64,000 nucleotides of DNA from the NCBI GenBank assembly GCA_026993355.1, contig JALWTX010000013.1, positions 1 to 64,000 of the forward strand. The letters run 5' to 3'. The translations under genes were made by a program, and so were the position numbers. This DNA is from Flavobacteriales bacterium (GTDB lineage Bacteria; Bacteroidota; Bacteroidia; Flavobacteriales; Flavobacteriaceae). The notes beneath the pieces are model-generated. The model saw only the letters and a program-made list of their open reading frames with translations, did no database searches and was not told the DNA's origin. Shown here piece by piece: positions 43,462 to 51,450 of this stretch; within the stretch, counting starts at the first letter, position 1; each line of letters starts with the position of its first letter.

Positions 43462-45153
43462 ATGAAAAAAGTTAAGATTTTCTTACTAGTATTATTATCA
43501 ACTCTATTGTTTTTTAATTGTAGAAAAAATGATGATACAAAAATCGATGAAGTATCAAATTTATCCTTTACAAAAAAAGATAAAGATTATCAAGATTTAG
43601 CTAAAGTTATTAGTGTTGCAATAAACAAAAATGATGATTTTAGGAAACTTGTCAAAAAAGAAGCTTTGAAAAAATTTGATGGTGATTATGACATTTTAAT
43701 TAAAAATTTTAAAAATCAAAAAGTTGCTTCAAATAGTAAATCAAGTACAAAAATTAGTATTGGGAGTTTACTTTCAAATTATGCAAAGGATTTGGATATT
43801 ATTAAGGAAAATAAATCTAGTGCACAAGATTATATTGATCAATTATCACAAATATATCCTAACTTGCAAATTAGTGTTCCTGTACATGCTGATGAGTGGA
43901 GAGATGATTATACGCCAAAGGTGACCTTTATTCCTGAAATGCTTAATGAAAGACAAAGTATTAATATACCTGCTTATCAAAATCAACAATTAACATCTGT
44001 AAATTCAACAATTGAACCAGATGAACCTGTTATAGTGATTGGAGATAATGAAAGAATTCATCCTAATAATTTTAATCCAAATTCAGATCCAATTATAATT
44101 TCAAATTGGAATTTACAAGGACAAACAATACCTACAGGGATTCAACTTTCTTGGACATATTCTTATAATGGAACTTCACCCATTATAAAATACAATATAT
44201 ATAGAAAAGGGATGTATGATAATAGATTTAGCCGTATCGGAACAAGCTTTGGCATTAATAATATGACATATAATGATAATACAACTGACTCAAATGCAGC
44301 ATATTCTTATTACGTAACTGCATCTGGTATTTTTGAAGAATCCAATGCGTCTAATATTATTCAAATTGTCGCCCCGGATAGACCGTCAGAACTAGCTAAT
44401 TTTAACGCAAAAGTATACGCTTCAAATGAAATAGGGTTATATTGGACATATCCAACAAACCAATATTTCGATTATATGAGTCTATCAAAAAGGGTTGTTA
44501 ATCAGGGAAGTCAATTTGACGAAATACAACAATTTAATAATAACCAATTTGATTTTATAGATACCAATAACAATAGAGGTAATAAAATAATTTATAAATC
44601 ACAAATTGTAACAAACAATCATTTTTCAAATCCAAAATATGACATTGTTGTAGTGCCATATAGAAATATTTCTGTTCCAACCAAATTATTTATTAAAAAA
44701 GTTAGTTTTGACGACGTAAGCAATGTTGAACCATGGATAAGGGGTGCGCCAGAGTTTATAGTTGCCTTAATGAAAGGAGATAGTTCACAAAATGGTGAAA
44801 TAATACATAGGAATATCTATTTACAATTTGATCATAGGACAAATTCGCAAAATTTTAACAAAGAATTAAGAGATTGGTTACCTGATAATTGGATGGAAGT
44901 ATATACTTTTTCAATGGTTGAAGATGATCCAGCGACTTGGACAATTGACTATAATGTATCATTAGGATATCAAAGAAAAAATGAAGATAAAAATAATATT
45001 TTTAACGGTTCGTTTAAATTTAAAATATCTGATATTTTTGGAGCAAATGACGACCAAATTGGGGAAGCTTATTTAAGATACATTGATCCACCAAATAAAA
45101 CGCTATCTTTTCCTGATGTAAACAACACAAAACTATATGTGTCAGATCATTAA
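43462..45153 (+). CDS. AT-rich lipoprotein with a fibronectin type III-like domain
   Basis: This 563-residue lipoprotein has a signal peptide ending FFNC (Cys20), followed by RKNDD, which resembles the Bacteroidota surface-export signal. Residues about 125-200 contain VPVHADEWRDDYTPKVTFIP and DEPVIVIGDNERI, a block I have an impression of seeing in Bacteroidota lipoproteins but cannot name. Residues about 210-300 look like one FN3 domain (GIQLSWTYSYNG, YNIYRKG, AAYSYYVTAS), and a second, weaker one may follow. The C-terminal third is unassigned. Base composition is markedly AT-rich and the CCGG tetranucleotide is almost absent, unlike the flanking genes. It is 11 bp before the next gene. Confidence 0.78.
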   Translation: MKKVKIFLLVLLSTLLFFNCRKNDDTKIDEVSNLSFTKKDKDYQDLAKVISVAINKNDDFRKLVKKEALKKFDGDYDILIKNFKNQKVASNSKSSTKISIGSLLSNYAKDLDIIKENKSSAQDYIDQLSQIYPNLQISVPVHADEWRDDYTPKVTFIPEMLNERQSINIPAYQNQQLTSVNSTIEPDEPVIVIGDNERIHPNNFNPNSDPIIISNWNLQGQTIPTGIQLSWTYSYNGTSPIIKYNIYRKGMYDNRFSRIGTSFGINNMTYNDNTTDSNAAYSYYVTASGIFEESNASNIIQIVAPDRPSELANFNAKVYASNEIGLYWTYPTNQYFDYMSLSKRVVNQGSQFDEIQQFNNNQFDFIDTNNNRGNKIIYKSQIVTNNHFSNPKYDIVVVPYRNISVPTKLFIKKVSFDDVSNVEPWIRGAPEFIVALMKGDSSQNGEIIHRNIYLQFDHRTNSQNFNKELRDWLPDNWMEVYTFSMVEDDPATWTIDYNVSLGYQRKNEDKNNIFNGSFKFKISDIFGANDDQIGEAYLRYIDPPNKTLSFPDVNNTKLYVSDH

Positions 45154-45164
45154 AAAATGAAATC

Positions 45165-45746
45165 ATGAAATACTTATTTTTATTAAATTTGTTTTTTATT
45201 ACAACTTTCGCCAACGCTCAATCAATAAATACCAGTATGGGCTTTGCGGGTTTTAGTTCACCAATTGATGGCTATTATTTTAGTTTTGATTATGAACAAA
45301 AAATAAACAACATAATTAGCATAGCCCCAACATTTTCTTTTATTTCAAATATGAAATTTAAAAATGGTACTTTTACATATAAATCTGAAAACAATCTCAT
45401 TAAATATAAAAATTTAAAAGTTAATGCTGCGCGTCAAGCAGGGCTGGCTGAACTTTTTTTATATTTACATCCATTGTTAATTTTTAAAAAAAATAATTTA
45501 AAAAAAAATGACCTAAAAATTGGTTTTGGTTACGGTATTAGTTCACATACTTTTGTAACCTTTAGAAAAGATAAAAATGGAAATATCACACTAGGGAGTA
45601 TATATGGCATCTTTTCTTCATACTCATCAAGGCTTATTTACAATTACCATTTTAAAAATTATTTTTGTGGATTTACGTTAGGGATAGCAGATTTAAAAGC
45701 TTACGGCACCTCTCTCATTGGAGTTAATTTAGGTGCCAAATTTTAA
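45165..45746 (+). CDS. Small secreted barrel-like protein, unknown function
   Basis: This 193-residue protein has a clean signal peptide (MKYLFLLNLFFITTFANAQ). The mature part alternates polar and hydrophobic residues and ends in GVNLGAKF with a terminal Phe, as in small outer-membrane beta-barrels. I recognise no specific family. It lies 11 bp after the FN3 lipoprotein gene, shares its AT-rich composition, and both are followed by a terminator. They probably form one unit at the cell surface. Confidence 0.75.
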   Translation: MKYLFLLNLFFITTFANAQSINTSMGFAGFSSPIDGYYFSFDYEQKINNIISIAPTFSFISNMKFKNGTFTYKSENNLIKYKNLKVNAARQAGLAELFLYLHPLLIFKKNNLKKNDLKIGFGYGISSHTFVTFRKDKNGNITLGSIYGIFSSYSSRLIYNYHFKNYFCGFTLGIADLKAYGTSLIGVNLGAKF

Positions 45747-45796
45747 AAATTCAGGTTTAATATATTAATATTTTGTAATTAAGAAAAATTATAAAT

Positions 45797-45832
45797 AGTC
45801 GCTCATTTAAATTTTAATAATGGGCGACTTTT
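45797..45832 (+). terminator. Terminator after the AT-rich two-gene unit
   Basis: AGTCGCTCATT / AATGGGCGACT forms an 11-bp stem with one T-G wobble, followed by TTTT. It lies 50 bp after the stop codon of the small barrel-like gene. Confidence 0.82.
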
Positions 45833-45969
45833 AAAAAATTAGCTAATATATTAATAAAAATGGCTATCGCATTACATATAGCGCATAGCAGGTTCTGCCC
45901 TGTCTCAATGCTTAATCATATTAGTGCCGGTAAAATCTACATTTTTTTCCTAAACCTGTAGCCTAAGCC

Positions 45970-46026
45970 GCCTATTATGCCATGCATGACTATACCGAAC
46001 CTAAGCTGATGGTATTGAGTCCATAA
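45970..46026 (+). pseudogene. Remnant of an aldehyde dehydrogenase 3' end
   Basis: These 19 codons, including a stop, encode AYYAMHDYTEPKLMVLSP. The intact gene ends AYYAMHDYTEPKLMVLGT. Sixteen of 18 residues agree, and three of the codons in the shared part differ only by synonymous changes (GAG/GAA, CTT/CTG, TTA/TTG), so this copy comes from DNA that had evolved as coding sequence. There is no coding similarity upstream of 45970; the fragment begins abruptly. Confidence 0.85.
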
Positions 46027-46132
46027 AAATAATTTTCAAGCCTAAACGGTTTCTAATTTTGTCATCTGCTGCTTAGTCAGTTATAAAAAATTGTAAAAAA
46101 AGTTAGGTTGGTATTATTATTATTGCGCTGTT
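45970..46132 (+). repeat. Imperfect direct repeat, copy B
   Basis: This is the diverged counterpart of 43087-43242, with the same order of elements: dehydrogenase tail, spacer patch ending AATTTTGT, A-rich tract, TATTATTATTATT run and GCGCTGTT. The two copies enclose the AT-rich lipoprotein/barrel genes. Confidence 0.8.
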
Positions 46133-46191
46133 AAGTATTAAGCGCGCAACTTAACAACGCCTATTTTAATAATAATTTAAAAAAATCAATT

Positions 46192-46421
46192 ATGAAAAAA
46201 CACTTTTAACCTTATCATTTATTATCTTTGCTTTTATGCAAATAAATGCGACACAAAAAGACCAGCCCGTTAAAACCAAAAAGTTAACTTATGTCGAAAA
46301 AAGTTTTGACGATTGTTATAAAGATGGTATCGCCTATTTAAATGCAAACAATATACATGCCGGAGATGATAATTTTAAACCTATGCTATGGGCTTATATG
46401 GCGGGCTGTACCAATAAATAA
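46192..46421 (+). pseudogene. Small secreted protein with frameshifted signal peptide
   Basis: The ATG at 46192 is followed by six A and reaches a stop after MKKHF. With seven A the frame would read MKKTLLTLSFIIFAFMQINA, a good signal peptide, and continue into the open frame that ends at 46421 (mature part about 57 residues, two Cys: SFDDCYKDG and MAGCTNK). A one-base loss in the homopolymer, or a sequencing error, has therefore separated signal and body. An internal ATG at 46236 would give a 61-residue protein without the signal peptide. I do not know the family. Confidence 0.7.
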
Positions 46422-46441
46422 AAATTATATTAATGAATACG

Positions 46442-46466
46442 GGCTGCCTTACCGGGCAGCCTGTTT
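46442..46466 (+). terminator. Weak terminator-like hairpin
   Basis: GGCTGCC / GGCAGCC forms a 7-bp GC-rich stem with a six-base loop, followed only by TGTTT. It lies between the small broken gene and the GLPGLI gene and may separate them partly. Confidence 0.55.
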
Positions 46467-46478
46467 AAACAACCAACA

Positions 46479-47219
46479 ATGAAATTTAAAGTGCTATTTT
46501 TTATTTTTACCATTATAAATGTTATTACTGCCACCGGACAAAAAAGCTTGGAAATTATTTATAAAGTGCCAAAAGTAGATTTTTCGTACCAAAAACAAAA
46601 CAAAAAGAAAATATCCGCCTACACACAATTAGTCGAACGGAAAACCAATGAATATGCCCAACCAATGGATTTTATTTTAAAAGTTAATCCCAATGAAAGT
46701 TATTACTATATGGCCGATTTTTTACCGCCCGAAAACTGGGAGTCTAATATGGTTATTATGGCCAAATATTTAGGTGCGGGATTTTACAAATATTATCAAA
46801 GCAAATCCGGGAATAAAATTTTGCGTCAATTTAAAGAAAGAGGGAAGTGGTTTATAGGTGATGACTCTTTAAATGGGGACCGTAATCATTGGCGAATAAC
46901 TCAAATAACCGATACCATTTTAGGACATAAGGTTATTAAAGCGGTAAATAAAGATAGGCCTAAATTGGCCGTCTGGTTTGCACCGGACTTACCGGTCCCT
47001 TTTGGTCCGATGGGTTATGGTAATTTGCCCGGTTTAATTCTGAAAAAAGAAATTGAAAATATGCCAACGACCGTTTTAGTGGCGCAAAAAATAATTTATT
47101 ACAATAAACCTTTCAAAATCCAACCTTTTACAAAAGGAAAAATAGAAAGTGAAGCAGATATTCGCGCAAGAAATTTACGGGGGGCTATCGAAATGCAAAA
47201 AAGGTTTGGCAAACATTAA
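46479..47219 (+). CDS. GLPGLI-family secreted protein
   Basis: This 246-residue exported protein has a signal peptide (residues 1-19, ending TATGQ). It belongs to the Bacteroidota GLPGLI family, named for the motif seen here as YGNLPGLILKKEI. Other family features are APDLPVPFGPMGYG and the W-rich middle part (RGKWFIGDDS). Family function is unknown, and members are usually encoded beside a TonB receptor-like gene, as here: the next gene starts before this one stops. Confidence 0.92.
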   Translation: MKFKVLFFIFTIINVITATGQKSLEIIYKVPKVDFSYQKQNKKKISAYTQLVERKTNEYAQPMDFILKVNPNESYYYMADFLPPENWESNMVIMAKYLGAGFYKYYQSKSGNKILRQFKERGKWFIGDDSLNGDRNHWRITQITDTILGHKVIKAVNKDRPKLAVWFAPDLPVPFGPMGYGNLPGLILKKEIENMPTTVLVAQKIIYYNKPFKIQPFTKGKIESEADIRARNLRGAIEMQKRFGKH

Positions 47220-49848
47220 AATTTTACTTCCACTTATTCTGTTTTTTTACGGTTTACCTATTTATGCCCAACAAGTTTTTATTAATGGGCGTGTTATAGA
47301 TAGTTTGCACAAGCCTATGGCTTATGCCAATGTTATGTTGCATCAAAATGACAGCCTGCAAGCTGATCATTTTGCCCTAACAGCAACAGATGGCCGGTTT
47401 CAAATAAAAGCCGAAATGCATAAATCTTACACATTAACTGTTTCCTATTTTGGTTATAAAGCAGTTAAAAAAAAGATTAAAACACTTAAAAAAATATATA
47501 ACTTACAATTTGTGTTATATGAAAATAATGAAAAATTAGATGAAATAAGTCTAAAATATAGTCTGCCTGTTGTCGTAAAGAAAGATACAACAACTTATAA
47601 TGCCGGCTCTTTTACCAATGGTAGCGAAAGAAGTTTAAAAGATATTTTAAAAAAATTACCGGGCGTACAGGTTGATGATAACGGGCAAATAAAAGTAAAC
47701 GGCAAGACGGTTACGCATGTGTTCGTCGAAAATAAAAAGTTTTTTAATGGTAATAGTAAGTTGGCTATAGAGAATATACCGGCAGATGCGGTCAATAAAA
47801 TACAAGCTATTGATCATTTTCAAGATGTTAGTTTTATGAAGTCTTTTGACGATAGTAAGAAAATGATTTTAAATGTTAAACTTAAAGAAGGAAAGAAAAA
47901 CTTTGTTTTTGGTGATGCCGGCTTACGCAAAGGCTTAAAAAAAGAATATTTAGCAGCTGTTAAAACTTTTTATTACAGTACTAAGAAAACATTGAATTAT
48001 ATAGGGACGGTTAATAATATAAATGAAAATGTCATCACTTTTAACGACTTATTGCGTTTTGCAACAGACGGTGACAGGCTGGATAATGATAAAGAGAGCC
48101 GGCAAAATAATAAGCTTATGGCAAGTTTGTTACCGCATGATTATTACCGGTCTAAAAATAACTTTCATGCTTTACAAGGACAGGCGACAATAAATTCGTT
48201 TTTAAATACTTCTATGTATGCAATTTTTAATCAAAATGAGAATAAAGGACAAGAATATAGTTTGCAAACAGATTTGAATGGAGACAGCGCAAATTTATCA
48301 ACTCAAAAAAAAATATCAGATCAAAACCGGATTGGTTTAGGTCAATTTAAAATAGATTATACCCCTGCCACCAACACGACAATTCGCTATCATCTTTTTT
48401 TAGTTCATACAAAGACAAAACAACAGATGCAAAATACTTATTTTTCAGATCAGGGAAAAGATACTGTTGTTAACAAGGGATTAAATGCGGTTTATTCTGT
48501 ACGGCAAAATATCAATTATTTTCATCGTATAAATATGAAAAATGCCTTTCGGGCACATTTACAATTCAACTATTTCAAAAATACAAAAGACAGGCACTTT
48601 CAGAGCTGGTCTAAACCGGATTTTGTACAGCTTCTCCCGCAAAATCTTTACCGTGTCAACACTATTAAATCATCGGCCAATTATCAAGCAAGTTTTGATT
48701 TAAAATATTATTTGATTCTTACAGCAGTTAAGCATTTATATCCTTCCTTTGGTTTTGCGTATCGCCAGACCAATTTACAGTCTGATGCCTGGCAAATGCT
48801 TGGTAATACGCAGTCTTATCCATTGTCAAATTTTGCCAATCAACAAAAGGCTTTTACAAAAAAATATTACAGTAGTTTGGCCTATAAAGTTAAAGTGGGT
48901 GAAATTATTCTAAAAACCGGATTGAAGCTAAATGTTTTTAATTGGAACTTGTCTCAATACAATGTCCATAGGACTATTGCGCAGGGATTCCCCTTTTTAA
49001 ATTTGGAAGTCAAAAATGGCGATGCCAAATATAAATTTGCATATAGTTATCAAAACCGTATGCCTGATATAGAAGACTGGTTGGGCGGACAACAATTAAT
49101 GGACTTTAAAACCATTTATTTAGGAAATCCACAATTAAGTTTAGAAAAAAATCATGAATTGAAATTATCCGCATTTTATTTTGACCTGACCAAAGGCACT
49201 TTATTATTAGGCGATATTTCTTATCGCTATTATACGCATTATTTTACTTCCAAAATTATGTTTGATAATTTCAATGTTATTTTTCAAAAAATCAGGCTTA
49301 ATGAGCCAAAAATTTCTTGGCAGTTTAACGCGTATTACCGTAAGGAATTGTCGGATTTTTATTATAGCCTTGCTCCCGGATTGTCATTTAATGCTTTTAA
49401 GAATGAGGTCAATGGTATATTTAAATTTAACCGGGTTTATAATTACAATATGAATATAAGTGCCGGAACCAAACTTAAAAGATTTCCTAATATAGAGATT
49501 GCCAATCGTTATGGCCGGTCAATTAATGTAAATTTGCCATGGACACAGGTTGACAATTGGTCGTTAATGTTGAACGTGACTTACCAAATACATAAATTAT
49601 TTACGAAAATAAATTACCAACATCAAAAAATGATGATAAAAAATGCAAATGACACCCAAAATAATTATCTTGATTTTAAGGCAGATTATAATTTTGCTGA
49701 TAAATCTTGGTATGTTGGATTGGATTTTAGAAACCTGTTAAACGATAATGAAAAAATAAAGACCAGCCAAACTAATTATCTTTTCACCCGGGAATACATC
49801 CGTTTATATCCACGGTTAATATTGCTTAAAATAGGTTATAAGTTTTAA
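47206..49848 (+). CDS. TonB receptor-like outer-membrane protein paired with GLPGLI
   Basis: This outer-membrane beta-barrel has about 880 residues. It has a signal peptide (KILLPLILFFYGLPIYAQQ), a CarboxypepD_reg-like domain (VFINGRVIDSLHKPMAYANV, about residues 25-105), a divergent plug-like region (LKDILKKLPGVQVDDNGQIK) and a long barrel ending LLKIGYKF with the terminal Phe. The open frame extends back to a GTG at 47149, but the TTG at 47206-47208 (M)ANIKILLP puts the signal peptide at the N-terminus and is preferred. It overlaps the GLPGLI gene by 14 bp. The ligand is unknown. Confidence 0.87.
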   Translation: MANIKILLPLILFFYGLPIYAQQVFINGRVIDSLHKPMAYANVMLHQNDSLQADHFALTATDGRFQIKAEMHKSYTLTVSYFGYKAVKKKIKTLKKIYNLQFVLYENNEKLDEISLKYSLPVVVKKDTTTYNAGSFTNGSERSLKDILKKLPGVQVDDNGQIKVNGKTVTHVFVENKKFFNGNSKLAIENIPADAVNKIQAIDHFQDVSFMKSFDDSKKMILNVKLKEGKKNFVFGDAGLRKGLKKEYLAAVKTFYYSTKKTLNYIGTVNNINENVITFNDLLRFATDGDRLDNDKESRQNNKLMASLLPHDYYRSKNNFHALQGQATINSFLNTSMYAIFNQNENKGQEYSLQTDLNGDSANLSTQKKISDQNRIGLGQFKIDYTPATNTTIRYHLFLVHTKTKQQMQNTYFSDQGKDTVVNKGLNAVYSVRQNINYFHRINMKNAFRAHLQFNYFKNTKDRHFQSWSKPDFVQLLPQNLYRVNTIKSSANYQASFDLKYYLILTAVKHLYPSFGFAYRQTNLQSDAWQMLGNTQSYPLSNFANQQKAFTKKYYSSLAYKVKVGEIILKTGLKLNVFNWNLSQYNVHRTIAQGFPFLNLEVKNGDAKYKFAYSYQNRMPDIEDWLGGQQLMDFKTIYLGNPQLSLEKNHELKLSAFYFDLTKGTLLLGDISYRYYTHYFTSKIMFDNFNVIFQKIRLNEPKISWQFNAYYRKELSDFYYSLAPGLSFNAFKNEVNGIFKFNRVYNYNMNISAGTKLKRFPNIEIANRYGRSINVNLPWTQVDNWSLMLNVTYQIHKLFTKINYQHQKMMIKNANDTQNNYLDFKADYNFADKSWYVGLDFRNLLNDNEKIKTSQTNYLFTREYIRLYPRLILLKIGYKF

Positions 49849-49882
49849 TGCCGGTTTTATGTCCGCATTTATTACGATCATA

Positions 49883-49922
49883 AAAAACTTCTTCCGGTAG
49901 AATTTCAGGAAGAAGTTTTTTA
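49883..49922. terminator. Bidirectional terminator
   Basis: AAAAAACTTCTTCC / GGAAGAAGTTTTTT with a 12-base loop forms a long stem between the convergent receptor and DUF3127 genes. Confidence 0.9.
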
Positions 49923-49963
49923 TGCTCGAAAATCTTTGGCTAAAAGTGTTGCCGGCTATGGTT

Positions 49964-50347
49964 TTAAAAAGGCAAATCATCATCTTCATTATCATCTACC
50001 CCAAAATTATTGCCGGGTTCAAACGCATCATTTACCGGTGGCGGGACATTATTATTTCCCGGCATATCAGGCTGAATTTTGGTAATACGCCAACCTTGTA
50101 TAGAGTTAAAATATTTGGTTTCTCCTTGAGGATTAACCCATTCGCGTCCCCGCAAGTTAATACTGACTTCGACTTCGTCCCCCACCTTAAATTTATCAAG
50201 CAATTCGGTTTTGTCTTGAATAAACTCAATATTGATAAATTGCGGATATTGTTCATCGGTAGTTACCACCATTTCTCTTTTTCTAAAACCATTACTGCCG
50301 TAAGTTTTGGTTTCGGTAATTAATTTGATTTTTCCTTTTACTTCCAT
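49964..50347 (-). CDS. DUF3127-family protein, OB-fold-like
   Basis: This 127-residue cytoplasmic protein matches the DUF3127 family of Bacteroidota: MEVKGKIKLITETKTYGSNG at the start, then FRKREMVVTTDEQYPQFINIE and INLRGREWVNPQGETKYF. Residues about 1-95 look like an OB fold. The tail is acidic (VDDNEDDDLPF), reminiscent of single-stranded DNA-binding proteins. The role is unproven. It lies 16 bp after the following membrane-protein gene on the same strand. Confidence 0.88.
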   Translation of the reverse strand: MEVKGKIKLITETKTYGSNGFRKREMVVTTDEQYPQFINIEFIQDKTELLDKFKVGDEVEVSINLRGREWVNPQGETKYFNSIQGWRITKIQPDMPGNNNVPPPVNDAFEPGNNFGVDDNEDDDLPF

Positions 50348-50363
50348 TTACTTTTTGTTTATT

Positions 50364-51266
50364 TTACTTTAAATATTTTTCCGGAACTTTATTTTGTGCA
50401 ATGATACTGTGATGTTTGGGTTTTTTGGCGCCTTCAAAATAATTGTAAGTCAAGACCAAAAATAAAAGATATAAAGCGGCCAAGCTGCCTATTATTACAT
50501 CGTAATAAGGATGAGAGGTCAAGGCTATACGGATAAAAATAGTGGCCAAAATAAAAGCCGAGTACCGGTACATGGTGCGGTAATCAACAGCATATCTAAT
50601 TGTGATTAACAGGACCAAGATATCGCTAAAAATCAGGATAGTGAAAAAAGTGTGAAATGATGTGACATAAATACTGTAAAGCAGCAGATCTTTAAAATCA
50701 CTCAAAACAATAAAAATAAATGCAATTAGTAACAGCAAGGAAATACCGCGTTTAAAACGTACAAAATTTCGTTGTGCGCGGTCGGTCCGGCAAATAATGA
50801 TGTGACGTTGTTTTTTATAAACAATACCAATTATAAAATATATAAATAAAGAACTGGCACCGTACACAAACATATGTTGTACGGGTTTAACCATTTCGTG
50901 CCCAACCAATGAATGTACATTTGAAAATTCTTGAAAACCGTGTCGTAAAAAAATAAGAGACAATAACTCAAATTGCTTGGTGACAGATTTAGCAACCGAT
51001 TTTGGCAATACAAAAATCATAGAGATAATTTCGGTGAGCAAAAGCAAAGTAAACGATATCTCAATACTGAAAAAAGGATTGGCAAATTTTTTAAAGAGCC
51101 CCTTTTCCGGTAAAAAATGATGATGAATTAAAAAATATAAAATGAGGGAAAGTAAGAAAACTGACACCAAAAAATTACTGATAATCCGGTGCATCTGTTC
51201 TGTTTCCCAAATATTTTTAATCCGGAGATAAAGTTTTTCACTAAATATAAGAATTTTGTCAACCAT
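50364..51266 (-). CDS. Integral membrane protein of unknown function
   Basis: This 300-residue protein has about seven hydrophobic segments (near 27-48, 66-86, 130-150, 172-190, 197-220, 230-250, 258-278). It has a basic, helical N-terminus (LYLRIKNIWETEQMHR) and a short hydrophilic tail. I recognise no family. The DUF3127 gene follows 16 bp downstream, so both may be expressed together. Confidence 0.75.
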   Translation of the reverse strand: MVDKILIFSEKLYLRIKNIWETEQMHRIISNFLVSVFLLSLILYFLIHHHFLPEKGLFKKFANPFFSIEISFTLLLLTEIISMIFVLPKSVAKSVTKQFELLSLIFLRHGFQEFSNVHSLVGHEMVKPVQHMFVYGASSLFIYFIIGIVYKKQRHIIICRTDRAQRNFVRFKRGISLLLLIAFIFIVLSDFKDLLLYSIYVTSFHTFFTILIFSDILVLLITIRYAVDYRTMYRYSAFILATIFIRIALTSHPYYDVIIGSLAALYLLFLVLTYNYFEGAKKPKHHSIIAQNKVPEKYLK

Positions 51267-51418
51267 AATAACTTTGTCTTTGCAAAGATAATTGAAAAAA
51301 AGAAAGAGATGATAATAAAAATTAAATTCACTTATTGCTCATTTGTAATAATAGATGATAATAACACATCGATATGATAAAATTAAGAAAAAAATAAAAA
51401 ATAATGTGTAAATTGTTT

Positions 51419-51426
51419 TAAATTTG
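51419..51426 (+). promoter_or_regulatory. Candidate -7 box of the thrS cluster
   Basis: TAAATTTG matches TAnnTTTG and lies 24 bp before the thrS ATG. No good -33 TTTG is present. Confidence 0.4.
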
Positions 51427-51450
51427 CCAATTAAATAAAAAACATTTTTT

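Larger units (their letters stand above)
45833..46191. other. Non-coding scar region with repeat copy B
   Basis: This is part of a gene-free stretch of about 445 bp. The first 130 bp (to 45969) resemble no gene I can identify, although they contain more GC-rich words than the preceding segment. From 45970 the sequence is the diverged copy of the aldehyde dehydrogenase tail and its spacer, ending near 46132. A short AT-rich stretch then leads into the small broken gene at 46192. Confidence 0.6.
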
